The notes beneath the pieces were generated by a model. That model was not told the origin of the DNA. It worked only from the letters and a program-made list of their open reading frames with translations, and made no database searches. A stretch of DNA of 64,000 nt from Pomacea canaliculata (taxonomy: Eukaryota > Mollusca > Gastropoda > Architaenioglossa > Ampullariidae), in assembly GCF_003073045.1 (NCBI RefSeq), contig NC_037590.1, forward strand, positions 41,470,751 to 41,534,750, given 5' to 3'. Numbering within the stretch: the stretch's first letter is position 1; every line of letters starts with the position of its first letter. Below are positions 1 through 11,577 of this stretch, piece after piece. A program made the translations under genes and the position numbers.

Positions 1-2061
1 TATCAACGAACGACACTTAATGACAAGACGAGATGAATTTTATCAAACTCCATGACAGCCTCAGAGTAAACAGTCCAGACAGTAATTACACGGAGCCTCG
101 ACCACATATTTCACCAAGCAATCAGAGACTATATCTGAAATAATTTTTAGCCTAAATTGCTCTTAATTTAGCTTGTTTTTACACGATAGAATGACAGTCT
201 ATTTCTATTTTTGTTCGCTATCATATTTTAAAATGTATATCATTTGCATTTCAAATGTAGGCAACTAGATTTAACCCCAGTAGGAGTTGTCTTTTGATGC
301 GTAGTGATGTTCAGTGAAATTTTTATAAGTACCCAGTAATCACAGGTATCTTTGCAGTGACTATAATTCCATACCTGGTATCTATAAAAAAAAGTCTCAA
401 AAAAAAAAAAAAAAAAAAAAAAAACAACCCCGCCGTGCCTGCAAGGTATGAAGGTATGACTGTTGAGGTAAAAGTATGATAATGATGATTTTTTTTTTCC
501 TTTGAACCACCCGAGGGAGATTAATGTCTCTGTCATGTTTTCTTCTCGACCACGAGTTCTTCTCTCTCCTTCTCTGTATCTCTTTGTATCTTACAGAAGC
601 ATTAGGGGGGAGAAGAGATGCTGGGTGGTGAGTTGCAGCTGGTAGATAGATACATATCATCATAGATAACATAGCTGATGATTGAAACACTTTTCGAGGA
701 TGTAACAAATACCAGTTTGCCACTCCGGCTGTATCATGCAATGAAAAATAAAAACTTAAAATGTTTATAAGTCTCTTTCGCCATCTCTGAATCCCTAATC
801 AAAGGAGCAGTACTGTGAGGATTGACTGTCTAGGGTTCAGATCTCATCTCGGATACGCTGTTCTTTCTCTTCATGTAGCATCTTGTTGACAAGGCTGGCT
901 GCTCTGCCTTGATGTAGCCTTTAAATTGCTGGCTCATCAATTAAAACAGCAACAATTAAAAGTCTCAAAGGGGCCAGGTGCACTGTGCAAGTCCACAATC
1001 ACGCCTGTTTGTCTTTCGATTGTGAAGCTGCTAAGACATGCCGATTTTAAAATTAAACATACTTATACATATTTTAATGTGATAGAAATTGATAGAAATT
1101 AATAAATCAACGCTGGGCAGGTCACTGGACACAAAACATGAGTCTATAATATGCGAGTCGATAATATGCTCGCGCACACACACTGAGCGCGAGAGTCAAG
1201 GGAAGTAATCCAGGGATGTTTGACTCCGTAAATCATAGCTATTATCTCCCTTTAAATTTTAGCCGGAAAGGGAACTAAAGAGACTAGACTTGTTGTCGAG
1301 GACCGCAAGCTTAAACCAAATAAACCATAATCGCCATAGCAAATCACTACTGACGTCTGGAACAGACAGAAAGCGCCGCCTTGTTGATATCCCAGTCATG
1401 TAAACACGGGTCATGGTCTAGTTGTTTGTATTTCAACGAACGGTATTAGTCTCAAAACACTTTTACAAGTAGCCTGACATTTAAAATAAATATATAATAT
1501 CAGGGGTTTGGTAAATATTGTCTCGAAAGTTACAGGTGAATGAAAACATAATGTTTGCTCTTGCACAAACCGTGAGCCCATATTTCAACATGGTCAGATC
1601 TGTTTACTTCCACTCATGCAATAAAAGACTACTACTTCGTTCTTCAGTTTTGCGCATTATGCATGTACACATTTGATTATGTCTGTTGAGCTGGTATATT
1701 CTTTAGGTGCGATTTACACCTTTGCATGTATTCGCCTTCTCTCTTCTCGCTGGGATGCGGGTACAAGGTTCGATAACTCTAACAAGTTTCAAGGGAAGTA
1801 ATGTAGGGCCTTCTTTGGAACATAAACTACAGAAATTTTTTTTTCCTGTAATGTTTGCCTACTGACTTCCAAAATGAGTTTTATTACTTTAGATGTAAAC
1901 ATACACCATCCTCTGAACAACAGACATAAATAGTGTTTGGTTAGTTTTTCATGATTTACAGGCTGACATGACAGTATGAGCCCTGGCACTACATCTGGTG
2001 TAAATCATCCTGATGTCAGCCAGTGTAGTTCAAAGAATCTTCATCCCTCTTGTGTACTCAC
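1..2061. other. AT-rich non-coding stretch at the window edge
   Basis: No convincing coding exon is visible. It holds a poly(A)/poly(T) run at 399-424 and a possible SINE-like fragment near 820-960 containing a tRNA B-box-like segment (GGTTCAGATCTC at about 835). The minus-strand open frames at 240-741 are driven by the poly(A) run and pyrimidine-rich sequence. If the tentative minus-strand mini-exon at 2062-2103 is real, this stretch would be its first intron, but no acceptor plus open exon could be recognised. Confidence 0.4.
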
Positions 2062-2103
2062 CACTTCATCAGACTTTTCTGTGCTGTCCGCTGTAACTGT
2101 CAT
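2062..2103 (-). CDS. Possible 14-codon first coding exon of a minus-strand gene
   Basis: On the minus strand an ATG at 2103 opens 14 codons (MTVTADSTEKSDEV) that run straight into GTGAGT, a good splice donor, at 2061. The peptide is hydrophilic and has ordinary coding composition, but 42 bp is short enough to arise by chance. No downstream exon was identified toward position 1, so the rest of such a gene would lie in AT-rich sequence or outside the window. Function unknown. Confidence 0.2.
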
Positions 2104-3134
2104 TTTGTTGAAAGTAAAGCGAAACCGGTAACTGAAATCGTGGTTTTATTTTTGTCGAAAAGGATGACGGGGTTGCCGATGATAAGCCTAATTCAGGCCT
2201 CAAATAACAGATGTATCCTGTGAGTATCGACAAAATACAGACACGCCTCTCCGGTGGAAAGTCAATTACTCATGTCTCATTAGCTAGCTTGATGTCAGTG
2301 CTTTATCTGGTCTCTGGTACTTCCCGGTTCTCAAATTTCTACATCAAACATAACTAAACCCGACATCATCTGCCTTGTAAGATTGGTAAGTATTAAAAAT
2401 CTGTCACCGTATTTCTTGCTGATTTCAGAGTTCAGGTAATTTAGTAAATATTTGTTATTTAAATTTTTTTTAGCTTCACGTTTTGGTTTTTTTTTATTAT
2501 TTTGTGTGCATGGTGCTGTTGGTAGTGATGGAAAGGGTGACTATGGTAGCTCTTACACTGGCGGTGATCCTGTAAGTCAGTTTGGCCAAATATGTTAACT
2601 TTCACTTACAGAATTCACACATGTAACTGCTTTGCAACGGGTTAAAAATCCTTTTTTCTACAATTCTTAACTACAAGTCGTAGTTACAAGACGACTTACA
2701 CCCCCTTCACAGGAATTTGAGTCTTTTTGTCTTTTTGGCATATTTCTCTCTTGATCATCAGATACTAGGTTTTCTCCTCTCAGAGTTCATCTCTTTTAAC
2801 TATTAAAAGGTAAAAGCAATACCTTGACCTTAGAGTGATAAGGGAGGGAAATTTTCACACTTATCTAGGGACTAGCTGTTGCTAGGTGATTACTCTGGCT
2901 GCCTCACCTGTACTTCTCTAGAGAGAGTCAGGTACCCAGCTGGAGTAAGTACATTCTATCACACTGGTATGGAACTGACTAGCAAACGCTTTCGGGTTCA
3001 GAATCCTTTGTAGTAGTTATTATGCTATCTGCTATCCCTAGTGATTATAATCATAAACTTAATAACCATCACTCATAACCTTTAAAACTTCCACCTTCGT
3101 TGCACCTGAATCAATTAATGAGCAGAACATAGAA
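2104..3134. other. Non-coding stretch
   Basis: No exon, RNA gene or repeat family was recognised. The sequence is AT-rich with short T runs (2466-2500). It could be upstream sequence for the tentative mini-exon at 2062-2103, or an intron or 3' flank of the minus-strand frame at 3135-3527. Confidence 0.4.
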
Positions 3135-3527
3135 CTACTCGCACATTTTGTCTTCAGATCTGACTTTCTTACAATGAATGACATTTTGCAGGACGCCTTT
3201 CATGTGTTTAGCCACTCTCTGGAATCCAGCCTTTTTCGTTTTTGTCCAAATGATCTCTTGTACCACCGCTTCTGATTCTAAAAGTTCAAAGTTGTCGGTT
3301 GGCAGTGGATGGCTCTTGACGTCTGCTTTCTGGGAGACACCACAAGTAACGGGCTGGTGGTACACAAGCTCATTACCTAACGAATATCTGTCAACATGTT
3401 TGCCTGTCGACTGGCCGCAGTGAGGGCACGCCTGTCTGACAGCCTGTTGCCATGGGTTCTCGGCTCTAGACAACTGCGAGGACTTTGATCGTGTTCGATC
3501 TGTCACTGCCAGGGTCATGTGACCCAC
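3135..3527 (-). CDS. Hypothetical protein, 130-codon frame with a CxxC pair
   Basis: A complete ATG-to-stop frame of 130 codons on the minus strand. The product is basic and hydrophilic (many Lys, Gln, Ser), with one CPHCG pair near residue 36 that could be half of a zinc-binding site, and no signal peptide or membrane segment. The sequence is less AT-rich than its surroundings. A strong donor (T|GTAAGA, GT at plus positions 3172-3171) lies inside the frame after about 118 codons, so it may be a first exon whose partners lie to the left. The family is not recognised. A chance frame or a CpG-rich regulatory island are the alternatives. Confidence 0.35.
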   Translation of the reverse strand: MGHMTLAVTDRTRSKSSQLSRAENPWQQAVRQACPHCGQSTGKHVDRYSLGNELVYHQPVTCGVSQKADVKSHPLPTDNFELLESEAVVQEIIWTKTKKAGFQRVAKHMKGVLQNVIHCKKVRSEDKMCE

Positions 3528-3815
3528 TCGTCACAAGATGTTGATCTTCAGTCTCGAGTTGTGTTTGTTTGCGAGGTCGCTCTCGTGGTTTGTGTTTCAC
3601 CTGTCAGAGCGGACAGTCAGTCAGGGCAGGCCCCTGTTGTTGGGGGGATCACGTGAATAGACGCTGACAGGGCCGCCACTCCTACCTGTTGTTACAGTCG
3701 TCCAGACATTGGTTGCTGCCTGTCATACATGGCGAGTCCTCACCTAGTATGGAGGCAGTCGCTGTATTTAGTTTCTAGGAAGATTTATCATTTTAGGATA
3801 TATTTGAATTTTATG
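3528..3815. other. Moderately CpG-containing sequence upstream of the minus-strand frame
   Basis: This 290-bp stretch is richer in G+C than its surroundings and lies on the 5' side of the 3135-3527 frame, so it is a candidate promoter for it. No TATA box, CCAAT box or other defined element was recognised. Confidence 0.2.
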
Positions 3816-3819
3816 GAAA

Positions 3820-4030
3820 CGGTAACCTAGCGGTTAGAGCAGAAACATCAGAAGCCGAATGGGCGAACTTGCTGGTTCGAAACCCTTGAGGCACAAGGTA
3901 CTTCCCGTAGATGTCCCAGCTTTAGAACGGTACCTGACTCTTATGAGGAAGGGGGAAGGTATGACAGAGATGGGGGAGAAAATGGGCACTGCCTTCACAA
4001 AAATACTGGCTCTTAAGATAAGTGAAGTCT
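3820..4030 (+). repeat. tRNA-derived SINE-like element
   Basis: The 5' part contains an RNA polymerase III A-box-like segment (TAGCGGTTAGAGC, about 3828-3840) followed about 40 bp later by a B box (GGTTCGAAACCC, about 3874-3885). The head does not fold as a true tRNA, because the arms are degenerate. The rest is an unrelated body. This layout is that of tRNA-derived SINEs; the family was not identified and target-site duplications were not resolved. Confidence 0.5.
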
Positions 4031-4515
4031 TTCTGATATCCCATTTCCCAACCAACATTAAACTTGTCTTATTTTAATTTCACTGCAAAGCGCAGGGAGT
4101 ACGGGATCTTGAAAAAAATGAGTGATAATCTACCTAGTAAAGTAATAATCAAGCGACAAAAACACCAAAACTTAGCACAAATGTGTGAAATGTGTAGCAT
4201 TTACTAGAACGAGAACCCGGCGTTCAGTGAGAATCTCTTCCTTCCCAGTTTCCTCTGTCCTTGTGAGTTGTTTTGGTGGCTGGTAATTACCCATAAGACA
4301 AAATACACACTTGGTAAATGCAAGTGCGATGATGGCGCTTTGGTTCATGTAACAGGGACAATCATGTGTATTTGTGACAATAAATAACCCGGCACAAACA
4401 TGGGCAAGCCGTGTGGACGCCATTGTCCGTGTGCAGTGTCGCGCGTTTTGATGATCCCTGGGTCAGTGCAAACGATTTTTTTTTCTCAAGCTTAACTGCT
4501 AAACGAGGCTTGGAA

Positions 4516-4926
4516 CATTGATGTAGACATATTGAATACATATTGATGTAGAGCATATGAATACATATGATGTAGACATATTGATACATATTGATGTGGC
4601 TCGCGACATATTGATATGTGTAGACATATTGATATTTGATGTAGACATATTGAATACATATTGATGTATACATATTGAATACATATGATGTAGACATATT
4701 GAATACATATTGATGTAGACATATTGAATACATATTGATGTAGACATATTGAATACATATTGATGTAGACATATTGAATACATATTGATGTAGACATATT
4801 GAATACATATTGATGTAGACATATTGAATACATATTGAATACATATTGATGTAGACATATTGAATACATATTGATGTAGACATATTGAATACATATTGAT
4901 GTAGACATATTGAATATATATTGAAT
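4516..4926. repeat. 25-bp tandem satellite array
   Basis: A minisatellite of about 410 bp built on a 25-bp unit of the form ACATATTGAATACATATTG plus ATGTAG. The right part (4680-4920) is nearly perfect; the left part (4516-4680) is diverged, with missing segments. The unit lacks stop codons on the minus strand, so all three minus frames stay open for more than 100 codons. Those frames are by-products of the repeat, not genes. Confidence 0.9.
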
Positions 4927-4930
4927 TACA

Positions 4931-5943
4931 TCAGCGAAGATTTGACAGAAATGCCTACGTATTTTTAATAAAACGTAACAGTTCTAAAGCACAACACAAG
5001 ATGACGCAAAATACTCGTCACTGTGAAATGACGTAGCTCGAAGCACGTGCACGTCCCTAAGTGAGGGTGAAAGACCATTTTGTGCTGAATCTGATGTCAT
5101 GTGACTTGTAAGTTTCCAGTTCATGGTAGCCATCCGCATCCCGGGTAAAGAGTCAGATCCTGTTACAAACAGTTGGTACGAACGTGCAGTCACAATGGCG
5201 GCTAACCAGTCAAGTCATGCTTTTGTTTTGTTTTTCGTACATGTTCTTTTACTTTCATGAAAACATAAAAATGCTCATTTTAAAACAGTTTGTGTGCCGG
5301 TACCTATATTTATACTTATTCTTATGGATTTACTTTAAGTTGTGTCTCACTGTTTCAGGCTCGTGACGTTGCTCAGGAGTGAGTAAACTGTTCAGGACTA
5401 TGTTTCACCAACATCGGGAAGAGGCAGGACAACTGAGAGGATCTTGTGAAGATCGTGGTTGTTAATACTTAGTAGTGTGTGCATAACTTCTGTAACTACT
5501 ATTCTGCTCTTTACTCATCGACGACGACGATCGCACACTTGAACTACTAGATAACATTTCCAAATTTATGTTATTCTGTTTAACTTTAGTTCTGGAGCTA
5601 AATAATGTTCGAAAAGTTAACTCTAAAAAGGGACAAGTTCTGAGTTTTCTGTAAAAAGTCATTTTAAACATCACTAAAACATTGAAAGAAGTACATGGTG
5701 ATATTTTTTCTTGCCAGTTCAGTTGGGACAGAAACCAAAAGTAAAATAAGGAACGTAACTAGAAATTGAAACTAGCTTCGTTTTAAAAATATCATGTGGT
5801 ACTAAACATGTTAACTGAGTTGTGAAGGTAGAAGGATCCATCCAACATCACCCCGAAGAAAACCTGTTTCATCTTCAGAGACCTTAGATTACATCATTGA
5901 CTCGCTGATTTCACGCTGTTCTGATTATCAGTTTAACAGAAAA
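4931..5943. other. 5' flank of the ANF-receptor-type gene
   Basis: No other gene is visible. The sequence directly before the receptor ATG (about 5820-5943) is a plausible 5' untranslated region without upstream in-frame coding. No TATA or initiator element could be assigned with confidence. Confidence 0.35.
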
Positions 5944-6333
5944 ATGCCGCGATTTAAGATATGGAGTATTGCAGTAATTCTTATTTGGAAGGCCATGCAA
6001 GTCTGGAATCAACAAAATCCTTCGGCACAACTCACCGCCAACTTCACGCTGGCTTTCTTAACGGCCACGAGCAACAAGGGCCACGGGAAGCTGACAGGCG
6101 GCGCCTTCTTCTTGGCTCTGGAGCACCTGAACGCCAACAAGAGTGATGACAACATCAGGCTACACTTCAACTACGTCTTCAAAGATACTATGAACATGGA
6201 CACGATGGCGATGCGCGCCATGGTGGACACCCACTGCGACAAGAACAACGTGTCTGTCTTCATAGGACCACCTGACTTCTGTAGTAACGCCGCTGTCCTG
6301 GCCACCTCCTTCGACATTCCTTACATGTCCTAC
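5944..6333 (+). CDS. ANF receptor exon 1: signal peptide and start of ligand-binding domain
   Basis: 130 codons from ATG 5944 to the donor GTGAGT at 6334, phase 0. Residues 1-24 form a signal peptide (basic start, then a hydrophobic run through SIAVILIWKAM). The ANF fold follows: LTGGAFFLALEHLN, then VFIGPPDFCSNAAVLATSF and IPYMSY, the first-lobe motif that precedes the conserved Gly-Cys in this family. N-glycosylation sequons include NFT, NKS and NVS. The frame continues past the donor for some codons but leaves the family pattern there. Confidence 0.85.
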
Positions 6334-9300
6334 GTGAGTGTTGCATGCCGGGAGTACATGAAGTGTGCGTTGAGACATGTTTGCTTCAGTTGTATTCAAC
6401 GAAAGCATGAAAGTTTTATAAGTAGTTTACTTGTATAATTAGTATTACATCTTACGTATTTTGTATAATGATATTTTCCACGCATGGCAATATAGTCATC
6501 TAGCATGCTTATTACCTTTCTTCTATTTGTTTTGGCATGTTTTGTGGCGATAGGTTTATAAATAAATATTTCCAACTCTTCTTACTACAGCATTAAGATG
6601 AAAAACAACGCTATTTTACTAGACATACTTGTCCAGCATCTATGCGAAACGTTTCACAATAATATTGGTCTGACCTTTTAATGACTTTAGCTGAAAGCTT
6701 CCCACAGCTTTGCACAAATCTTCATCTTCTAGGTTTTTTTTTTTCAACAGGGCTGCAGAGACATCCACAGTCTCACTCGCAACATGAGCGACTACTTGAT
6801 CATCAACGAGGAACCTTCTGGAATTTATGTTTCGAAGTTCATCGTCTCCGTGCTTCAAGGTTTTGGCTGGAAGTCCTTCTGGCTCGTTGGTGGGGCCGAA
6901 GGAGTGACCAACGTATGGGCGGACTCAACTAGCATCCTCAACTCCTTGGCTACCAGACAGGGGTTAACCCTAAACGGCATTAACCGCGAGCCTCTGAACG
7001 ACGCTTACCATTCTTCTAAAACCTCTAGTCACAATCCTTATCCTGATATCATCAATCAGTCGACAAGGAAGACACGCGGTTGGTAATTTTTAACAAACAT
7101 TGCAGTTTGATGGTTACGTTGTATGCTTGAAGGTGAATGAAGGTATTTTCGTACAGTTTGTATGTAACAGTAAGGATATTGAGCATGCACTTGAAGGTAC
7201 TACTTCTTGACACTTGGATGATAAGCCCATGGATTCTGCCATAAGTAAAGCTCACTATGATGATGAACCAAGAGTCTGTGAATATAGTAGATATAAAATG
7301 ACAGACTGCACTGGCTTTTACAACGCGTAATACTGAGCAGGTTGTAAAACAACAAAGTTGAGTGCCTTTTGACGGTCACGTGGTGAGAGTAAGCTTAAAG
7401 GAATGCGACGATTGATCGCCTGACAGATTTCGACTTCGATTTCCCGAGAAAACTTATCTTCAACGAGGTTTGCTCGAAAGAAAGAGAAAGAAAACTGAAG
7501 TCAACAACAGTAGAACTAGATCGGAGAAGGCAATAGCGCAGAAAGAGTATAGCACAGCGAATGCCGAAGTGAAGCGGAGCATCAAACAAGACAAGAGGAA
7601 CCACATAGAGGAGCTAGCAACAGAAGCAGAAGAGGCAGCAGCAAGTAGGAACATGAAGAGACTGTACGATACGACCAAAAAGCTGACAGGAAAGATTAGA
7701 CATTCAGAGCGACCAGTCAAGGACAGAGACGGCAACACACTGATGGGAACAGACCAGCAGCTGAACAGATGGGCCGAACACTTTGAGGAATTGCTCAACC
7801 GACCACCACCAGTAAATCCACCAGACATCGAAGAAGCAGCGAGAGACCTACCGATCAACTGCAACAAACCAACCAAAACCGAGATCAGAAGAGCCATAAC
7901 ACAACTGAAGAATAGTAAAGCCCCAGGACCAGACGAGATACCAGCAGAGGCACTGAAAGCCGATCTGACCTATCCGTCAACATGTTGCACAGACTGTTTG
8001 AGAGGTTGGAAAGAGGAACAGGTCCGGCAGACTGGAAAGAAGGACATCTCATAAAGATCCCCAAGAAGGGGGACCTCAGCCGATGCGAGAACTACAGAGG
8101 CATCACTCTTTTGTCCGTGCCTGGCAAGGTCTTCAACAGAGTCATACTGGAGAGACTGAAGGGCCAGTGGACCAGATACTTCGAGAGCAGCAGGCAGGCT
8201 TCAGACAAGACCGATCGTGCACAGACCAGATAGCAACACTGCGGATCATCGTAGAACAGTCTATAGAGTGGAACTCGCCTCTCTACGTCAATTTCGTGAC
8301 TACGAGAAGGCATTCGACAGTGTGGACCGAGAGACGCTGTGGAAACTGCTGAGACACTATGGCATCCCGAGGAAGATCGTCAACCTGATCCGCACTCATA
8401 TGAGGGAATGACGTGCCGAGTAGTGCATGAAAGACAGCTAACAAGAAGCTTCGAGGTGAGGACAGGGGTCAGGCAAGGCTGCCTGCTTTCACCGTTGCTG
8501 TTCCTGATCGCAATCGACTGGGTGATGAAGCAAGCCACCAATGAAAGGCGAAATGGAATCCAGTGGACTCTGTGGAACCAACTAGACGACCTTGACTTTG
8601 CAGACGATCTGGCACTCCTGTCCCACAGCCACCGACAGATGCAAGAAAAGACATCAGAGATCCAGTCAGCCTCGGCACAAGTGGGGCTACACATCCATAA
8701 GGGCAAGACCAAGATCCTGAAGGTCAACACTGACTGCGAAGACCAATCAGGTTGGATGGGGAGCCGCTAGAAGAAGTCGACACCTTTACCTACCTCGGGA
8801 GTGTGGTGGACAAACAGGGAGGGACAGACGCGGATGTAAAGACAAGAATTAACAAGGCAAGAGGCGCTTTCATAAAGCTTGGAAGGGTCTGAGCTCCGGA
8901 GCATAGGCTACACGACAAAGATCCGTCTCTTCAACTCCAACGTCAAGTCAGTCTACTATACGGAGCAGAAACATGGAGGACGACCAAGGGCACAACGAAG
9001 AAGATCAAACGTTTGTCAACCAGTGCCTGCGCAGGATCCTCAGAATTCACTGGCCAGAGAGGATAAGCAACACCGACCTGTGGCAGAGAACGAAACAACA
9101 GCCCATAGAAGAGGAAATCCTGCGGAGAAGATGGGTTGGCTAGGACACACCCTAAGGAAACCAACATCCAACGTCACAAGACAGTCGCTGACGTGGAACC
9201 CCCAGGGAAAGAGAAAGCGAGGAAGGCCGAGAAACACCTGGAGACGGGACCTCGCCGCCGACACCAAGCTCACCGGATTTGGATGGGGTCAGCTGGTGAC

Positions 9301-11524
9301 GGTAGCCCAGGACAGGAGGCGTTGGAGGGCGGTCGTCGATGGCCTATGCACCAGGAGGGGCGAAGGGCATAACTGAACTAACTGAAGGTTGTAGTGTAGT
9401 GTAGTGTAGTGATTGTCTCTGTCCAGTATCCTAATCATACCTGATGTGATTGTCTCTGTCCAGTATCCTAATCATACCTGATGTGATTGTCTCTGTCCAG
9501 TATCCTAATCATACCTGATGTCATTGTCTCTGTCCAGTCTATGTTTTTCTGGGAGACTACAATGCACTGGTGGACTTTGTGCGCGCGCTACATGACAGGA
9601 CAGGGTCCACGAGAGGAGAGTATGTAGTCGTGGCATTGGACGACACGAAGCAACAACGAAGTAACAAGACCAGCTTCCTCCGTGAGTTTTTCTTCAAACG
9701 CCTTGGTGTCACGATTGTCTATTTGTTTTCTTTCTCCCTAATAGCTAACAGCTAGGAAGAAGGAAAGTCAGGATATTATTTTTCAGAACCAGCCCAAAGT
9801 TTGAGTTTAGCCTAGTTCATTGTTTGTCAATTGCTTTGACCAGGGGTATTGTTGTTTGTCTGGTTTTGATATGGAAACTATATACAACTTTTTCTTCATT
9901 TTTCTTCTTCGTCCTTGGGATAAATAGTCCGCTGAATGTAGACATAAATTATGATGTCACCACCCGCTGTCTGAACCTTTAAACTGGAAAAAGCAGCACA
10001 AGGCTGAATGGACAAATTTGAGCTTCCATTGCCAGGACATGCAACAAGAATGTTATCTCTTAATTTTCCCATTTTATGTCTTTGGGGATTTGTTATGGAG
10101 CACGTTGAGCTCTCTACTCAGTCAGGAACTGCTTTATTGTGTGCTCTTTAATAATAATATTAATAACCAAAATCATCAACATCATGTATTATTGTTATAA
10201 ATAATGAAGCGTTGAGAGTAACGATGATAACTACGCATACAGTACAACAGTCAACCCTTTCCTATATGTGGCTCGCAAGGGTTGGGCGATGGTCTCTTTG
10301 TCGCCTTTTGACAAAAGATGATAAGAAGAAAGCCTTCCTTAGTTTCAGCTAGTCCAAACAACAATCTTGAATGTCTTTAGTCCTGTTTGCATTTGTAAAG
10401 TATGTGCTATTGAAACTGGTCCTGTTGACCTTTGTTGTCGTTCGTGCCCTTTGTAGGTATTGACGAAACCAATCGTGATGTGACCCCACATGACCTAGAG
10501 GTGTTCAGAAACGTGCTGCTATTACGGAGTCTGCAGCCGACAATTGAGCAGAAGGACTTCGCAAAGAGGTGTACAAGCATAACTACCAGGATCCTATCAA
10601 CTTGTCCAGGCCGACCATTTCTGCTGTTGTATGTACTTGGTCAGGCTTCATTGAGTGCAGTATAATAAACCATTTTTATGGCAATCACTATTTGTTTGTT
10701 TCCCTTGACACCCCTATCAGCATCTTCACTGAAGTGTTATTTATTTTTTATTCATCGACTTGTGGTACAAGGCTCTGTCCCTCTTAGGAAGTCTCTGTGT
10801 GTGTGTGTAAGAGAAAGAGAGAGAGCACGTTTACGTGTTTGTGCTTTTGTGCGTGCACGCGTGCATATGAACTAGAATACAGTGACCATTGTACAAACGG
10901 TTTCTTGGTTATCAATTGAAAGCTTCACATGGATGAGGTTTTATTGGTCCTAAGTGAAATTCGCTTCTAATTTTGTTTATACCGCTTGGACTTAAACCTA
11001 GAGCACGACTAACTTTGAATTGAAGTTTAAACTGTTTATTTAACGACATGAGCGATGTTGTGTTACAGCCGAAACTGCGCCAAGAAGCTTTCTACATCTA
11101 CGACGCCGTGATGCATTATGGGGAAGCCGTTCGCCAGTTGATGAAATCAGGCCACGATCCATATAATGCACAAAACGTAGTGAACAATTTGCGGAGCACC
11201 AACAGAAAAAGTAAGATGTCTTCTCCCGCTTCTTCTTAGAAGACAAATCGAGCGCTCAGCGAAAATCGCTGAAAATAGAGCATAAAATATCACAAAAACA
11301 TATTTCGGTGGTATTTTATGACAAAAAGGCACTAAAAATATTATTTAAATGTTTTTCTCCTAATCAAACCTGGATTTGCGGATAAAACAGGAAGTGACGA
11401 AATGGAAATCATAGAGAGATGAGAGTTTTCAATAACCAAACACTAGGGCAACAGAAATGTGGATAGAGAGGCTTGGTGAAAAGAACATCACATTTCCTCT
11501 ACACTCAATCAGATGCCATGATAT

Positions 11525-11577
<53 letters not shown>

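Larger units (their letters stand above)
7079..9537 (+). other. Intron 2 of the ANF receptor gene, enlarged by a LINE
   Basis: Most of this 2.46-kb intron is a decayed LINE (about 7445-9376) plus its short repeat tail (9390-9410) and a 37-bp tandem repeat (9411-9537). Only about 370 bp on the left is other intron sequence. Confidence 0.75.

Noticed and set aside
240..741. Two minus-strand open frames of 98 and 114 codons
   Set aside because: They run into a poly(A)/poly(T) tract read as poly-Phe and show no family pattern.
3874..3885. tRNA B-box at a SINE-like element taken as a tRNA gene
   Set aside because: Acceptor and anticodon arms do not pair, so it is a SINE head and not a tRNA gene.
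4362..4908. Minus-strand frames of 131-173 codons rich in YIN/YVF
   Set aside because: Products of the 25-bp satellite, open in all three frames.
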